Counted from the stretch's first letter, positions 46,435-55,993 are shown. The stretch is DNA of 64,000 nucleotides from DASQPR01 sp963724705 (GCA_963724705.1 CAVRVS010000004.1:496001-560000); one strand, 5' to 3'. The notes: generated by a model from the letters alone, not told the origin. Program-made: numbers and translations.

Positions 46435-48290
46435 GCCAGTTCAGCGGGGCGTAGGTGCGCAGGGGTGTCGAGATAAGCGTCCAGGGTGGTCGCCGCGTTG
46501 ATCAGCGCGAGGTGAGTGAACGCCTGCGGGAAGTTGCCGAGTTGTTCGCCATTCGTGCCGAGTTCCTCCGCGTACAGGCCGAGGTGGTTGCTGTAGGTCA
46601 GCATCTTCTCGAACACGAGTCTCGCCTCGGTGAGGCGGCCGGCCCGAGCGAGCGTCTCGACGTACCAGAACGTACACATCGAGAAGGTGCCCTCGTTGCC
46701 GGACAGTCCATCGGGCGACGCGTTCGGGTCGTAGCGGTACACCAGGCTGTCGGAGATCAGATGCTGACTGATCGCATCTAATGTGGACAGCCAGGCCTGT
46801 TCGGTGTCGGAAAGAAAACCGACCGTAGGCATGATCAGAACGGCCGCGTCGAGTACGTTGCCGTCGAGCGTCTGCACGAAGGCCTTCGCTTCCGGGTGCC
46901 AGCCACGCGTTAGAACCTGGGTGTGGATGGCATCGCGGGTGGCTGCCCATCCCGCCGTGTCAGCCGGCCAGCCCAGTGCGCCGGCGAGCCGGATCATCCG
47001 GTCAAGCACGACCCATGCCATGACGCGGGCGTACACGAAGTCCTTACGACCACCGCGCGTCTCCCAGAGGCCTTCGTCGGGCTGATCCCAATGGGCCGCC
47101 AACCAGTCCGCGAGTTGGCGCAAACGCGCCCAACCGCGTGTGCTCACCAGGCCACCGCGTTGGTACGCCGCCCAGATCGCATCAATCAACTCGCCATAGA
47201 TGTCGAGTTGAAGTTGCAGTGCGGCGTCGTTACCGATGCGTACGGGCTTAGATTTCCGATAACCGTCAAGGTGGTCAAGGATGACCTCGCGTACGTCGGG
47301 GGAGCCGTCGACTCGATACATCAGCTGTAGCGGCCCGCCGTCAGCGCCGTCTGCGCCACCGGGACGGGCGATCAGCCAGGTGAAGAGCCGCCGCGCTTCT
47401 TCCCCGTACCCGAGGCGCAGCAATGCGTGCACGGAGAACGCGGCATCGCGAATCCAGGTATATCGGTAGTCCCAGTTGCGCTCGCCCCCGATCTGCTCGG
47501 GCAGCCCGGCGGTGGGGGCGGCAATGATCGCGCCAGAGGGGTTATATGTCAGTAGCTTCAGCGTGATGGCGGATCGAGTCACCGTCTCGCGCCAGCGTCC
47601 GCGGTACGAACCGGCGGCCACCCAGCGGTGCCAGAAGTCCAATGTGGACCGATAGCGGCCGTCCACCTCACTCGCCTCGACCCGATGCGGCATCGACTCG
47701 CCCTCGACTCCGCCAGCCAAGGCGAACCATGCGGTCGCGCCGGCGGAGAGATCCATCGTCACGCACACGTCGTCGCCGTCGGGCTCCAGTTCGACGTCGG
47801 TATCGAGGCGCAGCGAGTAGTCGGGCCCATGGAACACCGCGACGTTGCCCTCGCAGGTCAGCTTGTGCTGTGCCCGGCCGTAGTCGAAGCGTGGGGCGCA
47901 TTGCACGGCGAGCGGCACATGCCCGCTTACCCCTCGTACGAGTCGGGCGAGCACATGGGGGCTGTCCGTAGCTCGACCGGTGACCGGCATGAAGTCGACA
48001 ACTTCCGCGACCCCGTCGGTCCCGAGAAACCGGGTCACCAATACGGCGGAATCCGGCAGATACAGCTGCCGGGTCGTCCAGTCCTGACCGGTTGGGGCGA
48101 TCCGGAAGAACCCGCCCCGCTCCGGGTCCAGGAGGGAGGCGAACACGCTCGGTGCGTCGAAGCGCCCGGGGCAGTACCAGTCGACGGTTCCCCGGGTGTC
48201 GACCAGGGCCGCCGATTGCAGGTTGCCAATGAGGCCGTGTTCAGCGATCGGCGCATACATACCGGTGTGAGTGTCCCGGTCTGAGTACAT
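46431..48290 (-). CDS. glycoside hydrolase family 15 (glucoamylase/trehalase-like)
   Basis: 619 residues. An N-terminal beta domain (IAEHGLIGNLQSAALVDTRG, WYCPGRFDAPSVFASLLDPE) is followed by an (alpha/alpha)6 catalytic domain. NWDYRYTWIRDAAF (about 272-285) and NEGTFSMCTFWYVETLAR (about 535-550) match the substrate and catalytic-acid regions of bacterial GH15. Mycobacterial members of this layout are trehalases, others cleave alpha-1,4-glucans, so both are possible. There is no signal peptide, so it acts in the cytoplasm. ATG 48290 has GGGGG about 9 nt upstream. Confidence 0.9.
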   Translation of the reverse strand: MYSDRDTHTGMYAPIAEHGLIGNLQSAALVDTRGTVDWYCPGRFDAPSVFASLLDPERGGFFRIAPTGQDWTTRQLYLPDSAVLVTRFLGTDGVAEVVDFMPVTGRATDSPHVLARLVRGVSGHVPLAVQCAPRFDYGRAQHKLTCEGNVAVFHGPDYSLRLDTDVELEPDGDDVCVTMDLSAGATAWFALAGGVEGESMPHRVEASEVDGRYRSTLDFWHRWVAAGSYRGRWRETVTRSAITLKLLTYNPSGAIIAAPTAGLPEQIGGERNWDYRYTWIRDAAFSVHALLRLGYGEEARRLFTWLIARPGGADGADGGPLQLMYRVDGSPDVREVILDHLDGYRKSKPVRIGNDAALQLQLDIYGELIDAIWAAYQRGGLVSTRGWARLRQLADWLAAHWDQPDEGLWETRGGRKDFVYARVMAWVVLDRMIRLAGALGWPADTAGWAATRDAIHTQVLTRGWHPEAKAFVQTLDGNVLDAAVLIMPTVGFLSDTEQAWLSTLDAISQHLISDSLVYRYDPNASPDGLSGNEGTFSMCTFWYVETLARAGRLTEARLVFEKMLTYSNHLGLYAEELGTNGEQLGNFPQAFTHLALINAATTLDAYLDTPAHLRPAELA

Positions 48291-48419
48291 GACGCGTTAC
48301 CCCCGCGGCGGGCGTCATTAACTTCCGATTTGCCTAAGTATGCCAGATTCTGGCGTCGAAGGACGCTCGGTGGATGATCCGGAGCCAGCAGAGAACCGGA
48401 GACGCGTGCGACGCAAATC

Positions 48420-49202
48420 ATGAGATCGGTAGATGCCGTTTCCCATATGTTGACGGGCGTCACGGTTGACAGACGGGGGTGGACAACATTGGCAAACTTC
48501 GTTCGAGCGGCCTCCGCGGATCCGGCGAGCTGGCTGACGCCGACCCAACCATTTGCGTACGATGTCGCGTCGCTTATCCCGGCGTCGTTTCCGCGTTTCG
48601 CCCGTGTGTTCCATCCCGCCACACGCCGCGAAGGCGGCGGCGACGTCGATGTCTGGTGGGCGGACGTTGCCGCTGCCGGCGGCCGCACGATGCATCCGGC
48701 GGCGGAGTGGGGGTCGCTGACGGGGTCGTGGCAGCTCAAAGCCGTGCCCGGTCGTTGGGATGGTCAGCCGGCGATCGGCTACCTTCCGCCGGACGTGGCC
48801 CGTCGGCTCGGCGCGATTCTCGCGACCGTCACGGCCCCGGATGAGACCTGCTGGTTCGGTGTCTGGAACGGATTCCCAGAAATCCGCGACGCTTGGGGGT
48901 CGGCACCCACATTCTCGCTACCGCTGCGGGACATGTATTTGTTGTCGGGAACGCTCGCCTCGGCCGGAGCATCGCTCGTCGACCCTTGGTGGCGCCCCTC
49001 GCCCAACCTGTGGTGGCCGGACAGTCATACGTGGTGTGTCGCCACGGACATCGACTTGATGACGACCTACGTAGGCGGCAGCGTGGCGTTGATCCAGCAA
49101 CTCGTTGCGTCGAGTGAGATCGAGGCCTGGGAGGTTCCGGCCTCGCAGGGAATCACCTGGGATACCGACACCGTCAACCCGCTACCCGATCCGCCGTACT
49201 AG
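48420..49202 (+). CDS. conserved-looking hypothetical protein
   Basis: 260 residues from ATG 48420; a TTG at 48489 (LANFVRAASADP) with a purine-rich GGGGGTGG upstream may be the real start. No known domain is recognised. The sequence is rich in Trp and Pro (DVWWADVAAAGGRTMHPAAE, WWRPSPNLWWPDSHTWCVAT), ends in a polar DTVNPLPDPPY tail and has no signal or membrane segment. Its composition suggests a compact cytosolic protein of the kind often annotated as hypothetical in actinobacteria. It is divergent from GH15 and converges on the LacI gene. Confidence 0.6.
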   Translation: MRSVDAVSHMLTGVTVDRRGWTTLANFVRAASADPASWLTPTQPFAYDVASLIPASFPRFARVFHPATRREGGGDVDVWWADVAAAGGRTMHPAAEWGSLTGSWQLKAVPGRWDGQPAIGYLPPDVARRLGAILATVTAPDETCWFGVWNGFPEIRDAWGSAPTFSLPLRDMYLLSGTLASAGASLVDPWWRPSPNLWWPDSHTWCVATDIDLMTTYVGGSVALIQQLVASSEIEAWEVPASQGITWDTDTVNPLPDPPY

Positions 49203-49276
49203 GCGGACCGACCGCAAGGCCGCCAGGCCCTCGAAGGAGGCTCGCGAACGGGTCGCCCATCCCGCTACCCCGGCAT

Positions 49277-50335
49277 CTACGCGATCGGTGCTCGCGGCCG
49301 GATCGTGTTTTCGAGCAGCGTTTCGGTCGAGCGCCGCGTGACGAGCCGGCAGGGAAGGAGTTGTACGCCCTTCTCCAGCGGATGACCTTCGATCGCCCTC
49401 AGCAGCTTGGTGGCAGCGATGTGGCCGAGTTCGGTGAGGTTGAGATCGATGGTGGTCAGCGGTGGTCGGCAGCCTTCGGACATGACCTCCCAGTTGTCGA
49501 CGCCGACGAGGCCGACCTCTTCCGGCACAAGCCGCCCGGCTTCGCGCAGTGCATCGGCGACGCCGCGGGCGATCTGATCGCTGCCGCAGAAAACGCCGTC
49601 GAATTGAGCGCCGCGGCGGAGCAGGATGCTGGTTGCCTCGCGGCCCCATCGCTCGCTCCATTCGCCCATCAACGGTTCGTCGAGCACGAGCCCGAGGCCG
49701 GCCGCATCAAGCGCAGCCGTTGCGCCGATCGCCCGCTCGCGCGCGGCGAGATGACGGTCAGGTCCGGTGATGTGTGCGATGCGGGTGCGTCCGGTGGCGA
49801 GCAGATGATCGATCGCGAGGCTGGCGCCCTGCTTGTCGTCATGCAGAAGGGACAGGTCCTCCGTGTCGTCGGAGCGCGCCCGTGCGTAGACCACCGGGAT
49901 GGGCAGGTCGCGGCCGAGTGATGGGCGTGGGTCGGTGGTACGGCCGGTCACGATGATGCCATCCACGCGACGCGCGAGCATGGTCCGTACGTAGTGCTGC
50001 TCGCGGATGCGGTCCCCCCTTCCGTCGCACAGCAGGACCGAGATCTGACCGGCACCGAGTGCGTCTTCGGCGCCGAGCATCACCGGGATCGTGAAGCGGC
50101 CGAAGCTGTCGGCGGTGAGTACTCCGACCGTGTAGGTGCGGCCCTCGGCTAAGTTGCGGGCCAACATGTTGACGTGGAAGCCAAGCTCCTTCGCGGCTTG
50201 GACCACGCGTCGCCGTGTCTCGGCGCGTAGTTGTCCGCGGCCGTTGAGCGCCTTCGACACGGTGGCCGGCGAAACCCCGGCCAAAGCGGCGACGTCATTG
50301 ATTGTCGCCACGCCTTCGCGATGTTTCCGGACCAC
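49277..50335 (-). CDS. LacI-family regulator of the arabinoside operon
   Basis: 352 residues from GTG 50335 (GGGGG 5 nt upstream). The DNA-binding domain TINDVAALAGVSPATVSKAL (about 11-30) has the recognition and hinge helices, and a periplasmic-binding-like sensor domain follows (VGVLTADSFGRFTIPVMLGA, VDGIIVTGRTTDP, VGLVGVDNWEV). The gene is divergent from the binding protein and transporters. Two GGAAA-N2-TTTCC palindromes in the gap, one over its own promoter and one before the transport operon, are its likely operators. The inducer is expected to be L-arabinose or an arabinoside. Confidence 0.9.
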   Translation of the reverse strand: MVRKHREGVATINDVAALAGVSPATVSKALNGRGQLRAETRRRVVQAAKELGFHVNMLARNLAEGRTYTVGVLTADSFGRFTIPVMLGAEDALGAGQISVLLCDGRGDRIREQHYVRTMLARRVDGIIVTGRTTDPRPSLGRDLPIPVVYARARSDDTEDLSLLHDDKQGASLAIDHLLATGRTRIAHITGPDRHLAARERAIGATAALDAAGLGLVLDEPLMGEWSERWGREATSILLRRGAQFDGVFCGSDQIARGVADALREAGRLVPEEVGLVGVDNWEVMSEGCRPPLTTIDLNLTELGHIAATKLLRAIEGHPLEKGVQLLPCRLVTRRSTETLLENTIRPRAPIA

Positions 50336-50364
50336 CCATGCCCCCTTTCGGAAACCTGAAAATC

Positions 50365-50395
50365 ACCCTAACCAGAAAGGAAAAGTTTCCGCAAG
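50365..50395 (-). promoter_or_regulatory. promoter of the lacI-like gene with operator 1
   Basis: On the minus strand TTGCGG is spaced 18 bp from TAGGGT (50365-50370), with operator 1 (GGAAAAGTTTCC, 50379-50390) in the spacer. Autorepression is likely. Confidence 0.6.
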
Positions 50396-50428
50396 ATGCC
50401 ACTGTTTCACAGGCGTTACAAAACGCTA

Positions 50429-50458
50429 TTGACGCCGAATGAGCGGCACTTCTACAGT
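50429..50458 (+). promoter_or_regulatory. promoter of the arabinoside transport operon
   Basis: TTGACG (50429-50434) and TACAGT (50453-50458) are 18 bp apart, about 85 bp before ATG 50543. Operator 2 lies about 30 bp downstream of the expected start site, where it could block elongation or loop to operator 1. Confidence 0.55.
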
Positions 50459-50491
50459 CCCGGAAAGCCATATCCGTGAGTCCTCTGTTGC

Positions 50492-50503
50492 GGAAACTTT
50501 TCC
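50492..50503. promoter_or_regulatory. LacI-type operator 2
   Basis: GGAAACTTTTCC, the inverted form of operator 1 at 50379. The identity extends to 17 bp (TTGCGGAAACTTTTCCT). The centres are 113 bp apart, a spacing that would allow looping. Assignment to the adjacent LacI protein is inferred. Confidence 0.75.
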
Positions 50504-50542
50504 TGCCGAATGGCTCGGCAGGGGCACGTCAAAGGAGCAGAC

Positions 50543-51865
50543 ATGGCACCTGGCAAAGACCGGCCGGCCATGCCGACCGGCACCGGCCGAACTCGGCTGG
50601 TCGGCGTCGCAGCAGCGTTGACTGCCGCCATCCTCGTCGTCTCCGCATGCAGTAGCGGCGGCGGCACCGCGAGCGCGAACAGCACACCGGACAACGGCAC
50701 TAAGTTGACGATGTGGGTACGCTCGGCGACCGATCAGTTCAGCCAGCGGTTGGTCGACGCGTACAACGCCAGCCACAAGAACCACGTCACCCTGACGATC
50801 ATCCCGAACGACAACTACCTGTCGAAGGTCGGCACCGCAGCCGGGTCCAACAGCCTCCCGGACATCCTCGCCTCGGATGTCGTCTACACCCCGAACTACA
50901 CGACGCAGGGTCTGTTCCAGGACATCACCCCCGAGCTGAAGGCACTGCCCTACTACAACAGCATCGCGAAGTCACACCTCGCCGTCGCGACGTTGAACGG
51001 CAAGACGTACGCGGTTCCGCACAAGCTCGACTCGTCCGTGCTGTTCTACAACAAAGACCTGTTCACAAAGGCCGGCATCAGTGGACCGCCGGCCAACTTT
51101 GCCGACATCCTCACGGACGCGCGGAAGATCACCGCCCTGGGCAACGGCGTCACCGGTTTCGACATTGCCGGAAGTTGTGGCGGATGCGGTGTCTACACGC
51201 TGTTCCCGTACGCGTGGGCGGCCGGTGTCAAGGTTCTGTCGGACGACGGCAAGACAGTCGACATCGACAACGACACCTTCAAGCAAATCTTCGGGCTCTA
51301 CCGCCAGTTGACCGACGAGAAGCTCGTGGCCAGCGGTGACAAGACCCAGGACGGTTCGACCTGGCCGAACAATTTCCTCTCCGGCAACGTGGGCATGCTC
51401 GCGTTGGGCTCACCGATCGTCGGATCGTTGTTGGGGCAGAAGAAGTTCGACTGGGGCGTCACCTCGCTGATGGCACCCGATGGCTCGAACACGGCGACCT
51501 TCGTCGGCGGTGACGTCGCCGGCATCTCCAAGTCGTCGAAGCACAAGGCCCAAGCGTGGGATTTCCTCAAGTGGACGTTGGACGAGAACGCCCAGGTCGA
51601 GATCATCGCGAAGAACGGCGATCTGCCCTGCCGTACGGACCTGACCGGCAACAAGTACACAGCGTCGGATCCGCGTACGAAGTTCATCGCCGACGGTCTG
51701 AAGAACGGCGTGACGCCCTACGCCTTGCCGTTCGGCGACCTGTTCAACAACCCGAACGGGCCATGGGTCGAGACGATTCGTGGCGCGATCTACGGACCGG
51801 ATCTGAACAAGGCGCTCGCCGATGGACAGAGCAAGATCCAAGCCGGTCTCAACGCCGCCAGCTGA
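50543..51865 (+). CDS. sugar ABC transporter binding lipoprotein (family 1)
   Basis: 440 residues. AAAGGAGCAG lies just before ATG 50543. The signal peptide ends in V-V-S-A-C with Cys36. Binding-protein blocks: LTMWVRSATDQFSQRLVDAY, LTIIPNDNYLSKVGTAAGSN, LPDILASDVVYTP and a C-terminal FLKWTLDENAQVEIIAKNGD hinge region. This is the extracytoplasmic receptor of a CUT1-type sugar importer. With GH127 and an araB stub in the same operon, the ligand is probably an arabino-oligosaccharide or L-arabinose. CUT1 ATPases (MsiK type) are often encoded elsewhere, which explains why none is here. Confidence 0.9.
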   Translation: MAPGKDRPAMPTGTGRTRLVGVAAALTAAILVVSACSSGGGTASANSTPDNGTKLTMWVRSATDQFSQRLVDAYNASHKNHVTLTIIPNDNYLSKVGTAAGSNSLPDILASDVVYTPNYTTQGLFQDITPELKALPYYNSIAKSHLAVATLNGKTYAVPHKLDSSVLFYNKDLFTKAGISGPPANFADILTDARKITALGNGVTGFDIAGSCGGCGVYTLFPYAWAAGVKVLSDDGKTVDIDNDTFKQIFGLYRQLTDEKLVASGDKTQDGSTWPNNFLSGNVGMLALGSPIVGSLLGQKKFDWGVTSLMAPDGSNTATFVGGDVAGISKSSKHKAQAWDFLKWTLDENAQVEIIAKNGDLPCRTDLTGNKYTASDPRTKFIADGLKNGVTPYALPFGDLFNNPNGPWVETIRGAIYGPDLNKALADGQSKIQAGLNAAS

Positions 51866-51943
51866 TCTACGCCGTCTGAGCCGCCCGCGGATCGGCCGTG
51901 ACCGTCAACGGTTACGGCCGATCCGCCAGACGAAAGGACGACC

Positions 51944-52891
51944 GTGTCGCTGCTGACGCGAACACATCCGGTTGACCCGGCCGCCGCGCCCGAACCCCGC
52001 AACGGTCGCAGGCGTGTCGGCACGGCGGCTCGGCGCCCGGCCGTCGGCCTCGCCTTCGTGGCGCCGTCGGCAATTTTGGTCGCGGCGTTGTTCCTGGTGC
52101 CACTCGCGATTCTCATCTACATGTCGTTCACGGACTGGCCGTTGCTCGGCTCGCCCCACGCCAACGGGCTCGACAACTACCGGCAGCTGGGCTCGGACGA
52201 TCAGTTCGTCGGAGCGATCAAGTTCACGTTGCTGTACACGGTGATTACCACGGTTGTGCTGTTCGCGATCGCGTTCGCGCTCGTGGCGATTTCCGGTAGC
52301 CACCGCCGCGGCACAGTGTTCTACCGGACCGCGTTCTTCTTGCCGTACGTGGTCGGCACCGCGGCCGCGTCGTCGATGTGGTGGATCAACTCCAACGACC
52401 AGCTCGGCGTCTTCAACAAGGTCCTCCACACCCTCGGTCTCACGAACCAGCCAGCTGATCTCCTCGGTACACCGGGTCGAGCGCTCATCACCGTGATCGC
52501 GCTGGTCGTATGGAAATTCGTTGGGTTCCAGGTGATCGTGCTGCTGGTCGGCCTGCAGGCGATCCCCAACGAGTGGTATGAGGCGGCGCGCATGGACGGC
52601 GCGTCGACCTGGCAGCGACTGCGATACATCACGCTGCCCGCGATGCGACCGACGCTGGCGTTGCTCACCGTCTTGTCGGTCACCGGCTCACTGCTGGCGT
52701 TTGATCAATTCTTCGTCCTGACGCACGGCGGACCGGACAACAGCACGGTCACCGTTGTCCTCGCCATCTACAACAAGGCGTTCCAGTCGTTCCGGCTGGG
52801 CAACGCCGCCGCCGAGGCGGTCGTGGTCTTGATCGTCCTCGTATTGGTCAATGCGATCCAGCTACGGCTGTTCCGGGAGCGGGAGAATTGA
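51944..52891 (+). CDS. sugar ABC transporter permease (MalF type)
   Basis: 315 residues from GTG 51944. Six or so helices follow a 40-residue basic N-terminus. The EAA loop is EWYEAARMDGASTWQRLRYI (about 206-225), ending at the conserved ITLPAMRPT. It forms the translocation pore with the next gene, whose ATG overlaps its stop in TGATG. Confidence 0.92.
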   Translation: MSLLTRTHPVDPAAAPEPRNGRRRVGTAARRPAVGLAFVAPSAILVAALFLVPLAILIYMSFTDWPLLGSPHANGLDNYRQLGSDDQFVGAIKFTLLYTVITTVVLFAIAFALVAISGSHRRGTVFYRTAFFLPYVVGTAAASSMWWINSNDQLGVFNKVLHTLGLTNQPADLLGTPGRALITVIALVVWKFVGFQVIVLLVGLQAIPNEWYEAARMDGASTWQRLRYITLPAMRPTLALLTVLSVTGSLLAFDQFFVLTHGGPDNSTVTVVLAIYNKAFQSFRLGNAAAEAVVVLIVLVLVNAIQLRLFREREN

Positions 52892-53820
52892 TGTCCACGA
52901 CCGAAGCGGAAACCGCAGGCGTCCGGCGGCGAGTGCAGGTACAGCGACAGCGTACGAACGCCGGCCGTCGTCGGCCGACCTCGGTCCGGCGGAAAGCCGC
53001 GACCGGTGCCTTCCACGGGATCTCCATCGTGCTCGCGGTGGCATTCCTGTCGCCGCTGATCTGGGCGGCTCTCAACTCGTTCAAGACGTCGGACGAGGCG
53101 AACCAGCAACCACCGACATGGCTACCACACAGCTTGTCGCTGCAGAACTACCGCAGTCTCAGCGGATTCGACCAGGGCATCGGTGTCTATCTGCTGAACA
53201 CGTTCATGCTGTGTGCGTTTACCGTGGTCGGCTCGGTCGTCATCTGTGTGCTCGCCGGGTACGGATTCGCCCGCTACACATTTCGCGGCAAGAGCCTGCT
53301 GTTCGGCTCGACCCTGGCGATCCTCATGGTCCCGTACGCCACGATTCTGCTACCGCTCTACATCGTTCTCGGGCACCTCGGACTGCAGAACACACTGATC
53401 GGGTTGGCCTTCGTCCTCGTGATGTTTCAGTTGCCGTTCGGTGTCTTCCTGATGCGCAACAGCTTCGAATCCGTACCACGGGAATTGGAAGAGGCCGCTC
53501 TCGTCGACGGCTGCAGCGCGGTCGGCGCGCTGCGCCACGTCTCGGCGCGCATCGTCTTCCCGAGCATCGTCACGGTTGCTCTGTTCGCGTTTCTGACCTC
53601 CTGGAACGAGTACCTCGCGGCGTTGATCTTCCTCAACGACGGCACTAAGTACACGTTGCCCGTGATGTTGGTCAACATCCGGTACGCGTCCTTCAACATC
53701 CTCGACGTCGGCGCTCTGCAGGCCGGCGTCGTTGTCGCGATGGTCCCGTGTCTCGTCATCTATCTGGCACTGCAGCGGTTCTACGTCAACGGTCTCGTCA
53801 CCGGCGCACTCCGTGGCTGA
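52891..53820 (+). CDS. sugar ABC transporter permease (MalG type)
   Basis: 309 residues from ATG 52891, which overlaps the preceding stop by one base. After a 40-residue basic N-terminal tail there are about six helices. The EAA loop is PRELEEAALVDGCSAVGALR (about 196-215). The end LQRFYVNGLVTGALRG matches MalG-type permeases. It is the second half of the importer pore. Confidence 0.92.
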   Translation: MSTTEAETAGVRRRVQVQRQRTNAGRRRPTSVRRKAATGAFHGISIVLAVAFLSPLIWAALNSFKTSDEANQQPPTWLPHSLSLQNYRSLSGFDQGIGVYLLNTFMLCAFTVVGSVVICVLAGYGFARYTFRGKSLLFGSTLAILMVPYATILLPLYIVLGHLGLQNTLIGLAFVLVMFQLPFGVFLMRNSFESVPRELEEAALVDGCSAVGALRHVSARIVFPSIVTVALFAFLTSWNEYLAALIFLNDGTKYTLPVMLVNIRYASFNILDVGALQAGVVVAMVPCLVIYLALQRFYVNGLVTGALRG

Positions 53821-53884
53821 CCAACGCGATCCGCACCGGTCCGCCCCGACCCACGGCGCCGGCGACACCGAATGGAGAATCTCC

Positions 53885-55915
53885 GTGCTTGGACCGAACC
53901 CGGTCATGGGACCGGTCTCCCCGCTGGCGACCGATCAGCTCGCCGTGCATCCACTCGGTCTCGACAGGGTCCAGATCACCGGCGGATTCTTCGGTACCTG
54001 GCAGAAACGCAATCGCGACACCACCGCGCCGCACGCGCTTGCTTGGCTGGAGCGCGACGGATCGGTCGGCAATCTGCGACGGGTCAGCAGCGAAGCGCCG
54101 GCGACGCCGCACGAAGGCATGTGGTTCAGCGACTCGGACGTACACAAGGTGCTTGAAGCACTTGCCTGGGATCTCGGCCGGTCGCCGACGCCGGAAATCG
54201 AGTCGGCGCTGGCCGGACTGACCGACGTCCTGCGATCGGCTCAGCGACCCGATGGCTACCTCAACTCCTATGTGCAGGCGGGGTTCGGCGTGCGCTGGGA
54301 CAATCTGGTGATGAGCCACGAGCTCTACTGCATCGGCCACCTCATCCAAGCGGGTGTGGCGCACCACCGGACCACGGGGCGCTCCGAGCTGTTCGAGGTC
54401 GCCCGGCGCGCGGCCGACTGCCTGGTGCGCGACTTCGGCGACAACCAGCGCAAGGACACCGATGGTCACCCGGTCATCGAGACCGCATTGGTCGAGCTCT
54501 ACCGGGACACCGGCGAGCGCGCATATCTCGATCTCGCCGCGCAGCTCATCAATGTCCGCGGGTACGGCGTTCTCAAACCTCAGCGGCACTTCGATTCCGT
54601 GTACTACCAGGACGCCACGCCGGTCCGTGAGCAGGTGACGGTCGTCGGGCATGCCGTCCGGGCGCTGTACCTGCTCGCCGGCGTCGTCGACGTGTATCTC
54701 GAGACCGGCGAGGAAGCGCTTCTGGCCAGCGCTTTGCGGCAGTGGTCGTCGATGAGCGCGACGAAGCTGTACCTGACCGGCGCGATCGGCTCCCGGTTCG
54801 AGGGCGAGTCCTTCGGTGACGAGTACGAGCTGCCGCCCGATCTCGTGTACGGCGAGACATGCGCCACCATCGCCACGATGATGGTCGCCTGGCGGCTCCT
54901 GCTCGCCACCGGCGAGGGCCGCTTCGCCGATGCCTTCGAACGGGCGCTGTTCAACCTCGTATCGGCGTCGACGTCGGTACACCGCAACGCGTTCTTCTAC
55001 AACAACCCGGCGCAGCGGCGCGCACCGCATGCCCCCGCGGCTCCGGACGGGCGGCAGCAGCGGGCGGAGGCGCCCGGTACGCGGCCGCCGTGGTTCGAGT
55101 GCGCCTGCTGCCCACCCAACATCATGCGTACCATCGCCTCGCTCGGCGCTTACGTTGCCACGCATACCGCGCAAGGTATCCAGGTTCACCAGTACATCCC
55201 GTCGGACATTGCGGCCGAGTGCGGTGGTGCGACGTTGCGGCTGCAGGTGGCCACCGCGTACCCGATCGACGGAGCGGTGACGCTCACGATCGTCGACACC
55301 GGACCCGACGCGTGGACGCTCGGCCTTCGCCGTCCCGGCTGGTGTCGCGATTCCACACTCACGGTCAACGGTGTTCCGGTTGACGCGTCCGCCGATCAGC
55401 TCGGATACCTGCGGATCCACCGACCTTGGCGGGCCGGCGACGTGATCGGGTACAGGATGGAGATGCCGCCGCGCCTGACCGTGCCGCACCCCGCCGTCGA
55501 TGCCGTACGCGACATGGTGGCTATTGAGCGTGGGCCGCTCGTGTACTGCCTCGAGAGCCCGGACCAGGCGGCCGGTGTCGACCTTAACCGCGTCGAGATT
55601 CTCGTCGACCGACCCCTGTCCGAAGACCTCCGGGACCTGCTCGGCCAGCCGGTCGTCACCGTACGGGTGGCGGCGATGGCCCGCGACGACTCGGCCTGGT
55701 CCCGGATGGGCTGGGCGACTCTGGGCGAGGAGCCCGAGCGAGCCGGGCGCGAGGTTGAGCTGGTCGCGATCCCGTACCACTTGTGGGCCAACCGTGGCCC
55801 GTCGGTGATGCGCATCTTCACGCCGGCGCGGTCCGGCGATCGTTTCCGCGAGCCGGCGCATTCCCACGACACAGGGCATTCCCGAGGCCCCGCGGCCGAG
55901 GTGGGCCATGGCTGA
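53885..55915 (+). CDS. GH127 beta-L-arabinofuranosidase
   Basis: 676 residues from GTG 53885, preceded by GGAGA at 53874-53878; a GTG at 53813 overlapping the permease stop is the alternative. GH127 enzymes cleave beta-L-arabinofuranosides (plant hydroxyproline-rich glycoproteins and pectic side chains) with a zinc-bound cysteine nucleophile. The E-x-C pair (Glu324, Cys326 in VYGETCATIATMM) and C-x-C-C (Cys406, 408, 409 in FECACCPPNIMR) that build the Cys-Glu zinc site are present. A C-terminal beta domain (about 480-640) follows. No signal peptide is seen, so it hydrolyses imported oligosaccharides in the cytoplasm. The tail after about residue 650 is divergent and overlaps the araB stub. 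Confidence 0.92.
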   Translation: MLGPNPVMGPVSPLATDQLAVHPLGLDRVQITGGFFGTWQKRNRDTTAPHALAWLERDGSVGNLRRVSSEAPATPHEGMWFSDSDVHKVLEALAWDLGRSPTPEIESALAGLTDVLRSAQRPDGYLNSYVQAGFGVRWDNLVMSHELYCIGHLIQAGVAHHRTTGRSELFEVARRAADCLVRDFGDNQRKDTDGHPVIETALVELYRDTGERAYLDLAAQLINVRGYGVLKPQRHFDSVYYQDATPVREQVTVVGHAVRALYLLAGVVDVYLETGEEALLASALRQWSSMSATKLYLTGAIGSRFEGESFGDEYELPPDLVYGETCATIATMMVAWRLLLATGEGRFADAFERALFNLVSASTSVHRNAFFYNNPAQRRAPHAPAAPDGRQQRAEAPGTRPPWFECACCPPNIMRTIASLGAYVATHTAQGIQVHQYIPSDIAAECGGATLRLQVATAYPIDGAVTLTIVDTGPDAWTLGLRRPGWCRDSTLTVNGVPVDASADQLGYLRIHRPWRAGDVIGYRMEMPPRLTVPHPAVDAVRDMVAIERGPLVYCLESPDQAAGVDLNRVEILVDRPLSEDLRDLLGQPVVTVRVAAMARDDSAWSRMGWATLGEEPERAGREVELVAIPYHLWANRGPSVMRIFTPARSGDRFREPAHSHDTGHSRGPAAEVGHG

Positions 55916-55982
55916 GACGGCCGAGCGGTACGTCGTCGGAATCGACTTCGGTACGTTGTCCGCACGCGGGCTCTCCACGTGA
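55908..55982 (+). pseudogene. araB: truncated L-ribulokinase (araB) start
   Basis: 24 codons: MAETAERYVVGIDFGTLSAR then GLST and a stop. This is the ATP-binding start of FGGY kinases, and the VGIDFGTLSAR form is typical of L-ribulokinase. ATG 55908 overlaps the GH127 stop by 8 bp, the coupling expected in an arabinose operon. The remaining 500 or so residues, and araA/araD that would be expected next, are gone: 12 bp beyond the stop a convergent esterase gene ends. A deletion, rearrangement or assembly join must lie at about 55970-55985. Confidence 0.8.
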
Positions 55983-55993
55983 TTGTGCGCGGG

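Noticed and set aside
55908..55982. programmed frameshift or readthrough continuing araB
   Set aside because: No ribulokinase sequence is visible after the stop in any frame before the convergent esterase gene begins.
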